From Candidatus Thorarchaeota archaeon (GTDB taxonomy: Archaea; Asgardarchaeota; Thorarchaeia; Thorarchaeales; Thorarchaeaceae), in the NCBI GenBank assembly GCA_019057475.1, contig DXJO01000004.1, forward strand, positions 1 to 64,000: 64,000 nt of DNA, written 5' to 3'. This document shows, in pieces, positions 26,392 through 34,945 of this stretch. Every line of letters starts with the position of its first letter. The first letter of the stretch is position 1. The translations under genes were made by a program, and so were the position numbers. Below the pieces are notes generated by a model. That model had not been told where the DNA came from. It did not search any database and worked only from the letters and a program-made list of their open reading frames with translations.

Positions 26392-27873
26392 ATGCTAAGA
26401 TTTTTAAGAGTTCACAAGGCGCAAGAATTCACTCTTGGAATGAAACAGTTTCCCAGAGTAGAACGGAATCCGTCCTGCTTAGCAGGGCTAGTAAAACCAG
26501 TTCTGAGGTTTGATGATTTGACAGAAGCGGCAGAGAGCGCCCCAGAGAGTATTGAGTTCCTTCGGACAAGATTCAGGGAGCTAAAAGGACAAGCACGTGA
26601 GGACCTAGAGGTTCTTCGAAGAAACCGTGACAAGATGCGCGAATACAAGATGAATCGCGACGAGCACAACAAGGAAGTTCGTCGTCTCATCGAATCCGTA
26701 AAAGCCGAGCGGGAAGAGCGTGACCGCATCAACATGGACATCGGCGAGGCTAAGCGCAAGCGGACGGCCATACATGCCCAGATCAAGAGTGTGTATGATG
26801 AGATGAGCGAGCTTCGCGATCAGGTCGTCGGAAGTCCTTCCAATGATCAGCGCAGAATGATGCACCGAGTCAATGAGCTTGAGTGGCGTCAACAAACGGA
26901 GCAGCTCTCAATCGAAGATGAGCGGTTTCTGGTTGAGGAAATCGATTCTCTCGAGATGCAGCTGGTCAAGATTGGACTTGAGAAAGAGAAACAAGACAAG
27001 ATACATGAGCTGCGCAGAATGGCTCGACGACTAAAGGATGAAGCTTCAGATGCGCATCAGATTGTTATCGAGCTTTCAGAAAAGTCACAGATTCACCATC
27101 AAGAGGTAGTTAGGATACGACCAGAGCTTGAGGAATATAAGAAGGCCGCAGACACGGCACACAAAAACTTCGTCGAATGGCTGAAGAAGGTAAAGGATGG
27201 CGAGGACAAGCTCAAGATTGTTCGCACGGAAATCGATGAGATTTATGGCAAGCTTAGGAAGCTCGATGTCGGCGGCAGGGAAGCAGTGAAATCCGCCAAG
27301 AGGGCTGAGCAGAGGGAACAAGAACAGGAGCGTGTCGAAGCTGCTGTTGAAAAACTTCAGGCTGGCAAGCGGCTGACTTTCGATGAATTTATTCTGGCAC
27401 AGCGCGTGTCCTCGGACGATGGCAAGGGTCGAAGAGGGAAACCTAGAAGACGCGCTAGAAAGGAGTCATCTGTCGAAGAGGCACCAACTGAAGACGCGAA
27501 ATCTGTTGATGAACCTGCCAAAACCAAGAAGTCGGCTAAATTCAAGCGCAGCGTCAAGAAGAAATCATCTGTCGAAGAGGCACCAACTGAAGACACGAAA
27601 TCTGTTGATGAACCTGCCAAAACCAAGAAGCCGGTAAAATTCAAGCGCAGCGTCAAGAAGAAGTCATCCGTCGAAGAGGCACCAACTGAAGACGCGAAAT
27701 CTGTTGACGAACCTGCCAAAACCGAGCAGCAGGTGGAAATCATCGAAGAACCCAAGGCGACTGAGGAGCCTGTGGAATCAGGTATACCCGCTGAATCTAA
27801 AAAATCGGCAGACGTCATTGAAACAGATAAGGCGACCGAATCCACTGAAACGGAAACCGACGAATCCAAGTGA
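26392..27873 (+). CDS. COG1340-like coiled-coil protein with acidic/basic repeat tail
   Basis: A 493-residue protein. Residues about 55-330 form a long coiled coil rich in Arg, Lys and Glu, with the layout of the archaeal COG1340 proteins, whose function is unknown. The tail (about 355-493) holds 2.6 copies of a 33-residue repeat with the core SSVEEAPTEDAKSVDEPAKT followed by a basic KFKRSVKKK stretch, then an acidic Thr/Glu-rich end. This gives alternating acid and base patches. No TM or signal. It may be a scaffold or nucleic-acid-binding protein. Confidence 0.75.
   Translation: MLRFLRVHKAQEFTLGMKQFPRVERNPSCLAGLVKPVLRFDDLTEAAESAPESIEFLRTRFRELKGQAREDLEVLRRNRDKMREYKMNRDEHNKEVRRLIESVKAEREERDRINMDIGEAKRKRTAIHAQIKSVYDEMSELRDQVVGSPSNDQRRMMHRVNELEWRQQTEQLSIEDERFLVEEIDSLEMQLVKIGLEKEKQDKIHELRRMARRLKDEASDAHQIVIELSEKSQIHHQEVVRIRPELEEYKKAADTAHKNFVEWLKKVKDGEDKLKIVRTEIDEIYGKLRKLDVGGREAVKSAKRAEQREQEQERVEAAVEKLQAGKRLTFDEFILAQRVSSDDGKGRRGKPRRRARKESSVEEAPTEDAKSVDEPAKTKKSAKFKRSVKKKSSVEEAPTEDTKSVDEPAKTKKPVKFKRSVKKKSSVEEAPTEDAKSVDEPAKTEQQVEIIEEPKATEEPVESGIPAESKKSADVIETDKATESTETETDESK
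27466..27724 (+). repeat. 99-bp in-frame tandem repeat, 2.6 copies
   Basis: Copies begin at 27466, 27565 and 27664, exactly 99 bp (33 codons) apart. The first two are nearly identical; changes include GACGCG to GACACG and TCGGCT to CCGGTA. The third breaks off after AAAACC at about 27724. The near identity at the DNA level, including silent positions, points to recent duplication. Confidence 0.9.
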
Positions 27874-27937
27874 AAGATCATCCACGGAGAAGGGGCTATT
27901 AGGTTTCTTCTTCCTCAAATGATTTGGGAGTGATGCC

Positions 27938-29197
27938 ATGAGTAGTAGGAATCAGAGGCCAGTAGGAAGACGTTCTGCTACTTCCGTGTTTTATCTTCTG
28001 GCAATTGGTTCCGGTGTTATGAGAACTGTATCAGTGTCCTTCGATATCGTGGCTCTCAATACTATGATTTCGGATTCCATTGCATTCGGTTTCATGGCGC
28101 AGTGGTTGGCTCTTGCGGTTACAGTGGTTCTAGTTGCATTCCTTAGCATACCCCGAAAGCATAATGGACGGAAGCGGCCAATTGGCTATAGTCTGGATCC
28201 AGATTTCGGCAGGTTCAGACTTCTTCCGCGTCGACCAATGAAGTACTTGATTGCAGGTGGGCTTCTCGCTGGGGGCTCGACGTTCTTCTACTACTTGCTC
28301 GCAGGCCAAACAGACGCCTCAACGATTCTTCCGTACGGCCAGCTAGTCATTATCTACCTCCTGCTGGGCGACCTGCTTGCAGAGAAGGACATCCCGACAA
28401 TTATCGAAGTGCAATGCATCGTGTCAATAACATTGGGGGTTCTCCTTGTCGGTGTGACCCCCGGTGGATTTGATATCCCCTCACTTCTGATTGTGCTGGG
28501 GCCCATGAACATCTTCTCTGCGCTGTACACTTATCTGCAGAGGAGGGCTAAGAGGATGGAGATACGGCCGGGTCTCAGGGTTGACTCCCTCAACATGCGA
28601 CTTTGGACTTTGCTCTTCATGAACGTCTCGATGAGCTTGATGATGCTTCCACTTATGACGCCAGCAATCTGGACGCTAATACTTCAGACATTCGTGCCGC
28701 TCTTCTGGGTGCTGCTGGGCTCCGCACTTACTGCCTTCCTTGCAATGGTGATGTATGTCAGAGCGTTAGGAAAAGGTTCAATGGCAGTTGTCAACTCCCT
28801 TGCTGCTGTGTCAGTTGTGCTGGGGATTCCAATCACCCTTCTTGGAAACCTCCTCTTGCCAGGCGCCTTTGGAACGATTACATATGATGTGTTCCTCTGG
28901 GCGCTGAAGCTGTTTGGTGTCACCTTGGTTGTGGTTGGTGTTCTTGCTCTTCAGGCTGCAGACGTAAGGTCACTGGTCCTTGTAAGTGTAAATCCTCGAG
29001 CCGGGAGTCTAATCGATGCGCTCTTTGACATCAAGGGTGTAGAAACCGCTGCAGCTCTGGCTGGCAAGCACGACTACCTACTCCGCGTAAAGGGCAGGAG
29101 CTTGACCAAGACACGATCCGCGGTTCTGAAGAAAATACAGAAGGTGCCCGGTGTTGTAAGTGTACGAACCTTGATCGTACTTGCAGATTACAAATAA
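27938..29197 (+). CDS. EamA-type (DMT) transporter fused to a C-terminal RAM/AsnC ligand domain
   Basis: A 419-residue fusion. Residues about 15-345 have ten hydrophobic segments in the DMT/EamA pattern. A soluble stretch from about 350 (LVLVSVNPRAGSLIDALFDIKG ... KHDYLLRVKG ... IQKVPGVVSVRTLIVL) matches the Lrp/AsnC effector-binding (RAM) domain, which binds amino acids and oligomerises. The domain should lie in the cytoplasm and could gate transport by amino-acid level. A free RAM protein is encoded 34 bp downstream. This domain combination is unusual to my knowledge. Confidence 0.75.
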   Translation: MSSRNQRPVGRRSATSVFYLLAIGSGVMRTVSVSFDIVALNTMISDSIAFGFMAQWLALAVTVVLVAFLSIPRKHNGRKRPIGYSLDPDFGRFRLLPRRPMKYLIAGGLLAGGSTFFYYLLAGQTDASTILPYGQLVIIYLLLGDLLAEKDIPTIIEVQCIVSITLGVLLVGVTPGGFDIPSLLIVLGPMNIFSALYTYLQRRAKRMEIRPGLRVDSLNMRLWTLLFMNVSMSLMMLPLMTPAIWTLILQTFVPLFWVLLGSALTAFLAMVMYVRALGKGSMAVVNSLAAVSVVLGIPITLLGNLLLPGAFGTITYDVFLWALKLFGVTLVVVGVLALQAADVRSLVLVSVNPRAGSLIDALFDIKGVETAAALAGKHDYLLRVKGRSLTKTRSAVLKKIQKVPGVVSVRTLIVLADYK

Positions 29198-29231
29198 TGT
29201 ATATGGACAATTCAAAGGAAGTGGTTCAGAA

Positions 29232-29483
29232 ATGACTCGGATAATGGCATACATACTGATGGAGATTGAAATCGGACAGACTGATGAAGTGCTGCAGGAG
29301 CTTCGCAAGATTGAGGAAGCTACTAAGATATCTGTGACAACTGGTGAATATGACATCGTCGTGTTACTTGAGGTCCCCACTCTGGAATCTCTGTATGATA
29401 TAACGGTCAAGCGGATTCATGTGATTCCTGGCATCAAAGAAACCACAACTGCGGTAGTGGAGAAGATAATCACCAACACGTAA
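29232..29483 (+). CDS. stand-alone Lrp/AsnC ligand-binding (RAM) domain protein
   Basis: An 83-residue RAM/AsnC_trans_reg domain with no DNA-binding part: AYILMEIEIGQTDEVLQELRKIE, a TTGEYDIVVLLEV strand and RIHVIPGIKETTTAVV. Such small proteins form dimers or higher rings and bind amino acids. The ATG at 29232 is preceded by AAAGGAAG at 29214-29221. Its place after the EamA-RAM fusion suggests the two RAM domains associate. Confidence 0.85.
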   Translation: MTRIMAYILMEIEIGQTDEVLQELRKIEEATKISVTTGEYDIVVLLEVPTLESLYDITVKRIHVIPGIKETTTAVVEKIITNT

Positions 29484-29500
29484 ATGCAGAATTCAGTTCC

Positions 29501-29510
29501 TTTTTTATAG
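29501..29510 (+). promoter_or_regulatory. T-rich TATA-like element before the ABC exporter genes
   Basis: CTTTTTTATA lies 56-65 bp before the ATG at 29566 and 18 bp after the stop of the RAM gene. It may act as TATA box for the exporter pair, as a T-run terminator for the RAM gene, or both. Confidence 0.35.
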
Positions 29511-29565
29511 GTTGCGGCAATTATTGCGCTGAAACTTAGTGAGTCCCTGTCAAGCTTGATCAGAG

Positions 29566-30519
29566 ATGGTGCGTAAGGTGGGCGAGATTGTAACAGACCA
29601 GCTATCAAAGAGATTTGGCAAGATTAAAGCCGTGAATCGCGTGGACATCGTGGTGCCACAGGGTTCTGTGTTCGGGCTGCTTGGGCCTAATGGTGCGGGT
29701 AAGAGCACCACTACCAGACTTCTCTGCACGCTGCTTAAGCCATCATTTGGAACCGCGCAGGTGGGAGAGTTTGACATAATCGAGAATCCAGTGAAGGTGC
29801 GCGAGATAACCGGAGTGCTGCCTGAGGAAGGCAGTCATACACTCTATCCTTCTATGTCTGCGTACCAGAATCTTGAGTACTTCGCCAAGCTCTATGATGT
29901 CCCTGATGAAGAGATACCCGGACGAATAGAAGAACTCCTCACATTCATGGAACTATGGGAGAGAAAGAATGACAGAGCCGGCGAATTGAGCACAGGGAAC
30001 AGGCAGCGGCTTGCATTGTGTAGGGCTCTACTTCACAAACCCAAAGTTCTATTGCTCGATGAACCTACTTCTGCTCTGGATCCGGTAGCCGCAAAGCGAG
30101 TCCGAGAGCTAATCCTAAGCCTCGCAAAGAAGTACAAGCAGACCTTCTTCATCAATTCCCATAATCTTTCAGAAGTGCAGCGCATCTGTGACCGCATAGC
30201 AATCATCGACAAGGGGCAGATTCTTCTAACCGGGACAACAGCAGAACTTCGCGAGCAGCTTCACGCGAAGCAAGAGTACATGATACGCGTTACTGGAGAT
30301 ATCGAGAAGGCCAAATCTATCGCGGAATCTCAGCACTTTGTTGAATCTGTTAAGGTTGGAGTTGATTCTTTAATTGTCACTATCGACAACCCATTTGAGA
30401 ATAACTCGCAACTCATGCAGGGTCTGCTAGCTGCGGGTGTGAATATCATCGAGTTTGCAGAAGAGGAAGCAAGCCTCGAAGACCTCTATCTTGAGGTTCT
30501 GAATGGAGGTGGCGACTAG
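29566..30519 (+). CDS. ABC exporter ATP-binding protein
   Basis: A 317-residue ATPase of the drug/Nat-type exporter group. It has Walker A GPNGAGKST (about 43-51), signature LSTGNRQR (about 143-150), Walker B LLLDEPTSALDP and the H-loop INSHNL. The signature is LSTGN rather than LSGGQ, seen in some functional exporters. A C-terminal domain of about 90 residues follows the ATPase core. The TAG stop overlaps the GTG of the permease gene by one base, showing translational coupling. Confidence 0.92.
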   Translation: MVRKVGEIVTDQLSKRFGKIKAVNRVDIVVPQGSVFGLLGPNGAGKSTTTRLLCTLLKPSFGTAQVGEFDIIENPVKVREITGVLPEEGSHTLYPSMSAYQNLEYFAKLYDVPDEEIPGRIEELLTFMELWERKNDRAGELSTGNRQRLALCRALLHKPKVLLLDEPTSALDPVAAKRVRELILSLAKKYKQTFFINSHNLSEVQRICDRIAIIDKGQILLTGTTAELREQLHAKQEYMIRVTGDIEKAKSIAESQHFVESVKVGVDSLIVTIDNPFENNSQLMQGLLAAGVNIIEFAEEEASLEDLYLEVLNGGGD

Positions 30520-31277
30520 TGGCGCGAAGCAAGTCGATGATTGTGGCCCTTGCGGACATCAGGATGGCCCTCAAGCTGAGGATGGTAAAGATGGGTCTGG
30601 TTGTAAGCGCAGCCTTTGGTCCTCTCATGACCATAGTGCTCGTAGCCGGTCCGTCTCTTGTTTTCACAGGTCCAGAATTGGAAATGATTGCGTCATTCCT
30701 CGTGCCAATGGCTGCTGCAATGCTTGCGATGTTTTCTGTCATTCCTGCTACAATGATTTCTGCCAACGCTCTAGTTGGAGAGCGTGAACAAAGCACGCTG
30801 GAACCGCTTCTCTGCACGCCTATGACCGACCGTGAGCTGCTTTGGGGCAAAACGCTAAGCTCAGTCCTGATTTGCAGTGCCATCCTCGTACTAGGTACAC
30901 TTGCTTCCACAATTGGCATCGCTGCAATACTGTTAGGATCTGGCAAGCAATTGATTGTTTTCCCTGATTTGCCTGGGCTTTTCATGCTTGCAGTGGTTGC
31001 TCCAATTGTACTATTCGCTGTGGTGTCGCTCATGATTATCATAAGCGGGAGAGTACAACGTGTCTACGAGGCGTATCAGATGAGTGGTTTCATCATAATG
31101 ATCTTCATGATACCAATGATGGCGCCTATCGTATCCATGCAATCAGGAGCCGCGGACCCCTCTGCGATTTGGATGTGGAACTTCGTTTCTTTCTTACTCG
31201 CAGTGGTCATAGCAGTTATCACGTGGGCGGTGGCCATCAAGCAGTTCAATCGCGACAAGATGGTTTCTCTTGTCTAG
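30519..31277 (+). CDS. ABC-2 type exporter permease
   Basis: A 252-residue membrane protein with six hydrophobic segments and the ABC-2 motif ISANALVGEREQSTLEPLL near residue 90, where the coupling helix contacts the ATPase. It starts with GTG overlapping the stop of the ATPase gene by one base, so the two form one exporter. Substrate unknown. Its TAG stop shares CTAG at 31274-31277 with the convergent hexapeptide-repeat gene. Confidence 0.9.
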   Translation: MARSKSMIVALADIRMALKLRMVKMGLVVSAAFGPLMTIVLVAGPSLVFTGPELEMIASFLVPMAAAMLAMFSVIPATMISANALVGEREQSTLEPLLCTPMTDRELLWGKTLSSVLICSAILVLGTLASTIGIAAILLGSGKQLIVFPDLPGLFMLAVVAPIVLFAVVSLMIIISGRVQRVYEAYQMSGFIIMIFMIPMMAPIVSMQSGAADPSAIWMWNFVSFLLAVVIAVITWAVAIKQFNRDKMVSLV

Positions 31278-31801
31278 TCTATGATTTTCTTGAGGCCGTC
31301 AGGATACCTCACGGCGAGATCACGATAGATGGCTTTGAACTTGATCAGCTCTTCCTTATGCTGAGCTTTCACGTCAGCAATCACCTTCGCAGGAACACCT
31401 ACTGCTATCTTCTCGTCTGGCACCTCAAAGCTCTGTTTGACAACGGCTCCCTCTCCAATAATCGCCCACCGACCAACCACTGCATAATCAGATACGATGG
31501 CTCCCATGCCAATAACAGCCTCATCTTTGATGACCGCATTATGAACAATGCAGCCGTGTCCCAATGTCACGTTGTTGCCAATGACGGTTAATTCCCCTGG
31601 CCTTGCATGAACGACTACGTTGTCTTGAACGCTAACGCCATCACCAATCCTAATCTCTCCGTAGTCACCCTTCACCACAGCGCCAGGAGCGACATAGCAT
31701 TCCTTACCGATGGTCACAAGTCCAATGACCGATGCTGAGTGACTGATGTAGGTATTCTTCCCTATCTTCGGAACCCGGTTTTCAAACTCATAGACCGCCA
31801 T
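31274..31801 (-). CDS. gamma-carbonic-anhydrase-like hexapeptide-repeat protein
   Basis: About 175 residues forming a left-handed beta helix of hexapeptide repeats, followed by a C-terminal helix, as in gamma-class carbonic anhydrase, PaaY and CaiE. The three zinc-ligand histidines appear in place: VVVHARPG and LGHGCIVHN. The acidic loop carrying the proton-shuttle Glu of Cam is absent, as in most Caia/PaaY-type members, so carbonic anhydrase or thioesterase activity cannot be settled. MAVYEFENRVP at 31801 looks like the family start; a GTG at 31810 is better placed relative to GGAGG at 31822-31826. Confidence 0.85.
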   Translation of the reverse strand: MAVYEFENRVPKIGKNTYISHSASVIGLVTIGKECYVAPGAVVKGDYGEIRIGDGVSVQDNVVVHARPGELTVIGNNVTLGHGCIVHNAVIKDEAVIGMGAIVSDYAVVGRWAIIGEGAVVKQSFEVPDEKIAVGVPAKVIADVKAQHKEELIKFKAIYRDLAVRYPDGLKKIID

Positions 31802-31934
31802 TGCTGACACATCGTCGTTATCCTCCAAAACGCCGTTATTATAAGTACACCGTCAGCTGTCCGAAACGTTAAAGACACTGACGGTAGAATGTTTGAACAG
31901 GATGTTCTCCGAGCCAACGCGGAGGTAATGCAGT

Positions 31935-32330
31935 GTGACGGATGGCCCAAATGAGCATAATGACATTCAATTTCCAATCCTTCGAGGTGAATCTGTGGGG
32001 GAGAGTGGTGAGTTCAGTGGCGTGGCTGTCATCGTTACAACCCCTGATGAACTGAATAGAGAGTGGGCTTCGAACGAGATTGCAGTATTGAAGCAAGACC
32101 TTGAGTTGCACTTTGTATCAAATCCTGGCGACCTTGATGTTCTGTTCACGAATGTCGCAGCTGTTCTTGCGGAGTTTGGAGAACCAATAGGTGAGTTCGC
32201 CGCGGTTGCATATTCTCGGGAAGCCATAGGTGTCGTAAAGGTGGATGACGCTACAAACGTCCTTGAGGCGGATATGCACATCAGGGTAGTGGCGATGGAG
32301 AATCTTGGTGAAGTGTTTTTCATCGACTAA
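31935..32330 (+). CDS. stand-alone swivelling (PEP-utiliser mobile-like) domain protein
   Basis: A 131-residue protein that aligns by eye with the mobile phosphohistidine domain of PEP-utilising enzymes: GESVGESGEFSGVAVIV at the start, EIAVLKQD strand, AVLAEFGEPIGEFAAVAY at the active loop, and an end GEVFFID matching the usual G-x-V. In active enzymes the loop reads GG-x-x-SH-x-A and holds the catalytic His. Here that position is Glu, so phosphotransfer is not expected. The start is GTG after GGAGGT at 31921-31926. Assignment is moderate. Confidence 0.5.
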   Translation: MTDGPNEHNDIQFPILRGESVGESGEFSGVAVIVTTPDELNREWASNEIAVLKQDLELHFVSNPGDLDVLFTNVAAVLAEFGEPIGEFAAVAYSREAIGVVKVDDATNVLEADMHIRVVAMENLGEVFFID

Positions 32331-32560
32331 TCCACATTTAATATCGTGATGGATTCCTTAAGATTGGTGGCGGATGCCGTTTCTCTTATTCTAGGTTTCG
32401 ATGGTGTTCAATAGCCTCTTTGTTTCCGTGCTTGCTTCCAGCGATATGCATAAGTGCACAGGAGGAACGACCAGATAAGCGTCCAGAGATATTGCTTGAC
32501 ACACTTCGCTGATTGTCTGTGGACACTGTCAACAATGTGAACAGGAGAACATGCTCTATC

Positions 32561-33889
32561 ATGAAAGTCAGATTCAAGGTGGACGATCAATGGCTCGAAG
32601 TCGAGAGGAAGAGCATGAAGAAGATGAAACGTGACTACGAGTCTTGGGCTGAAAGCACTTTGAAGAAGGCCAAGGATGCTCAAGATCTCAGAGCTCTGCG
32701 CGAAGTGTTCTACCAACTCGGAGATAGATGGGAGTGGGACCAAGCAACCGGGGCTTGGTTATCAAGTGGTGACCCTCTAGATGCGGTTGCATTCATCCTT
32801 CGATTGCCTGGCCTCCAGCCCAACAAGGAACGCTACATTGTCTATGCGGTGATGGCCTACAGCAAGGGTTTCACGGACCAATTTGACCATCTTGGAGACA
32901 AGGAACGAATAATCATAGAGCGCGACTTGGATACCAACACAATGCTGAGCTGGTCAACGACTGGACACGGTGCTATGGACCTGGTGCCCACTGACCTAAG
33001 CAGCTATGAGGGGCTTGAAGATGCGCTTCAGTCCAATTTTCTTGTTGCACAACCGGGCGACCATGCTCTAAGGATTGAAGTACCTCCATCCGGTAGCCTA
33101 GTGAGTACGCTTCTTCAGAGCCTGTGGGCGGTAGCTGGAGGCAATAAATCCTACACAGTCAAGGGAATTGAGATTCTCAGTGCCTCTGACATTGAGGACT
33201 CACTTGACTTCAAGTTTTACAGATATGCTAAGGCGGTCATTGATTTGGAGCGTCTTTGGAGCGAGCTAAAGGGAGGAGCAGTATCAAAGGCTCTAGAGGT
33301 GGTAGTAGATCAGATCCCAGCGCACATTGAGGATAGGAACAGGGAAACTTTGAGAAGAATCGAGGGTCTACTTCACATCCTTTGGTTTAAACCACCAAAA
33401 GCGCAGATTGATGTCATCCGACGAGTGTACGATAAACTGCGAACGGAACCCACTCCAACTGAGGTTCAGAGCAAGCTTCTTCCGTCTCTTGGGGAGCTTG
33501 CATACAGCTTGAACGATGTCATAGAGAAAGCCCAGTACCTGAAGTGGAAGAGCGTCATTGACCAAAAACGCTTCAGTGAGAGCGATGTCTTCCAAGGGCT
33601 CTCTCTCTCACGGATGGCCAAGGAAGCATTCGCTGTGGCTCTCGATGATATTCTTCGAGAACACACCCTCTCATACATTGGCTACCCTGAGCGGGGAACG
33701 GTGATGGACAAGGCTCTTCGAATCGTGTTTGGCATTATCGTGCTACCTACACGACTTAGTTCCGCTTTCATGGGGAGTATAATGAACACACTAGCAAGGT
33801 TAACCAGGCGTTTCAGAAGCCAAGAAACCAGCTCGGAATTGGATTCGGTATCCGAAGAAACTGCGGACGAACATTCTCCACAGCTATGA
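32561..33889 (+). CDS. large protein of unknown function
   Basis: About 442 residues, not recognised. The N-terminal 60 residues are charged and helical; the middle mixes strands and helices (LRIEVPPSGSLVSTLLQSLWAVAGG); the C-terminal third is helical, with a hydrophobic segment IVFGIIVLPTRLSSAFMGSI near the end that could be one membrane or amphipathic helix. I prefer the ATG at 32561 (AGGAG at 32543-32547) to the upstream TTG at 32513. It ends overlapping the convergent HAD gene by six bases. Confidence 0.6.
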   Translation: MKVRFKVDDQWLEVERKSMKKMKRDYESWAESTLKKAKDAQDLRALREVFYQLGDRWEWDQATGAWLSSGDPLDAVAFILRLPGLQPNKERYIVYAVMAYSKGFTDQFDHLGDKERIIIERDLDTNTMLSWSTTGHGAMDLVPTDLSSYEGLEDALQSNFLVAQPGDHALRIEVPPSGSLVSTLLQSLWAVAGGNKSYTVKGIEILSASDIEDSLDFKFYRYAKAVIDLERLWSELKGGAVSKALEVVVDQIPAHIEDRNRETLRRIEGLLHILWFKPPKAQIDVIRRVYDKLRTEPTPTEVQSKLLPSLGELAYSLNDVIEKAQYLKWKSVIDQKRFSESDVFQGLSLSRMAKEAFAVALDDILREHTLSYIGYPERGTVMDKALRIVFGIIVLPTRLSSAFMGSIMNTLARLTRRFRSQETSSELDSVSEETADEHSPQL

Positions 33890-34630
33890 GCTGACTTGCG
33901 AGCCCTTGAACGTATGGAGCAGCTCCAACAAGGATTCAATCACAATTGTATCCTTTGGTGCCTTTTCAGCTTCCTTGGGGTCAGCCCATGTCACAAGTAT
34001 CGGGACCATCTCAGCTCTGGTCGCGGCACCGACGTCCGCATCCACCAAATTTCCAACGTAAGCACACAGTTTTGGGTTCACACCGATATCATCTGCAGCC
34101 ATGATTAGGCTGTAAGGATTTGGCTTCGCGTATCCTCGTACCCCCGTCCATCTCACTGTGGAGAAAAGATCGTACAATCCTGCTTTCTTGAGGAACGCAA
34201 TCGGACTAACGTGGCGTCTTGTGACGAGCCCAAGCATATAGCCGCGGGCGTGAAGCTCCTTCAGAACCGTTATGGCGTCATCCGTGAAGGTTTCATAATC
34301 GCCTTCCGTTATCTCCTTTTTCCACGCTCGCTCAATTTGCAGAATTGTGGAATCGCTTAGATCCAGGATGCCAAGTGATTCGAACACTCTTCTATCAAAA
34401 CTAATCCATTGCTCTGGTTTAGCTCCCCAAAGTGGACCAACATTGTGTTCCAGCTGAAACTGGTCCATCTGAGCATCCATTCTCGTTATGGCCATATCGA
34501 AGTTCTCGTGAGAGAATTTACTAGTATCGATCCCATGATTCTCGGATACTCTCTTGAACATTGAAAATGGAGGTTCTCGTGTCCTTGCGAGGGTGTGATG
34601 CAGGTCAAACAGGATAGCCCTAATATTCAA
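33884..34630 (-). CDS. HAD-superfamily hydrolase with variant motif I
   Basis: A 248-residue HAD protein with a helical cap after motif I, like phosphoglycolate phosphatase. Motif I is FDLHHTL: nucleophile Asp9 is present but the general acid/base Asp two residues later is His11. Motif II is LVTRR, motif III Lys is in AKPNPY, and motif IV is YVGNLVDADVGAA. The usual D-x-D-x-T phosphatase pattern is therefore altered, so activity may be low or of another kind. The start is TTG with AAGGAAG upstream. Confidence 0.8.
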   Translation of the reverse strand: MNIRAILFDLHHTLARTREPPFSMFKRVSENHGIDTSKFSHENFDMAITRMDAQMDQFQLEHNVGPLWGAKPEQWISFDRRVFESLGILDLSDSTILQIERAWKKEITEGDYETFTDDAITVLKELHARGYMLGLVTRRHVSPIAFLKKAGLYDLFSTVRWTGVRGYAKPNPYSLIMAADDIGVNPKLCAYVGNLVDADVGAATRAEMVPILVTWADPKEAEKAPKDTIVIESLLELLHTFKGSQVSS

Positions 34631-34894
34631 GCGAGAATACTTCCTTAGTCCATTGAAACCCTGATGGTCGTTTTTATGTTAATGGTTTTTGCTACGGCCG
34701 CCCTCGGACCTGAAGCAGTGAGGGCCTAACGCTCTAAGCAGCAGCTGATAGCACAAAGAGGCCTTCAAATCCTTTCGAAGTGCTTAATCATCCGTCTTCT
34801 TGAGCACATAGGATTTCTGTTGGCGACTCCTTAGATACATCAAAGGCGCGAAATCTGTGAAACCCGATACTATCCGTCCTGCTATTGTTCAGGA

Positions 34895-34902
34895 CTTTAA
34901 AT
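34895..34902 (+). promoter_or_regulatory. TATA-like box for the CPBP protease gene
   Basis: CTTTAAAT lies 44-51 bp before the ATG at 34946 and is preceded by a purine-rich AGGA that could be a BRE. The rest of the 315-bp divergent gap holds an A/T-rich CATAAAAA at about 34671-34678 on the minus strand, likely the promoter of the HAD gene, and no gene. Confidence 0.45.
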
Positions 34903-34945
34903 TGCATTGCGCTCGAGCTGAATTGATACAAGACGGTGTTTCACA

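Noticed and set aside
27466-27724. Possible CRISPR array
   Set aside because: The 99-bp units are contiguous, in frame, without unique spacers, and code for protein.
27357-27881. Ser/Val-rich 174-residue frame opposite the coiled-coil gene
   Set aside because: It is the antisense image of the 99-bp repeat; its repeats follow from the real gene's.
29566-31277. ABC exporter as partner of the lone permease at 15722
   Set aside because: This ATPase is translationally coupled to its own permease; sharing with a permease 14 kb away cannot be supported from sequence.
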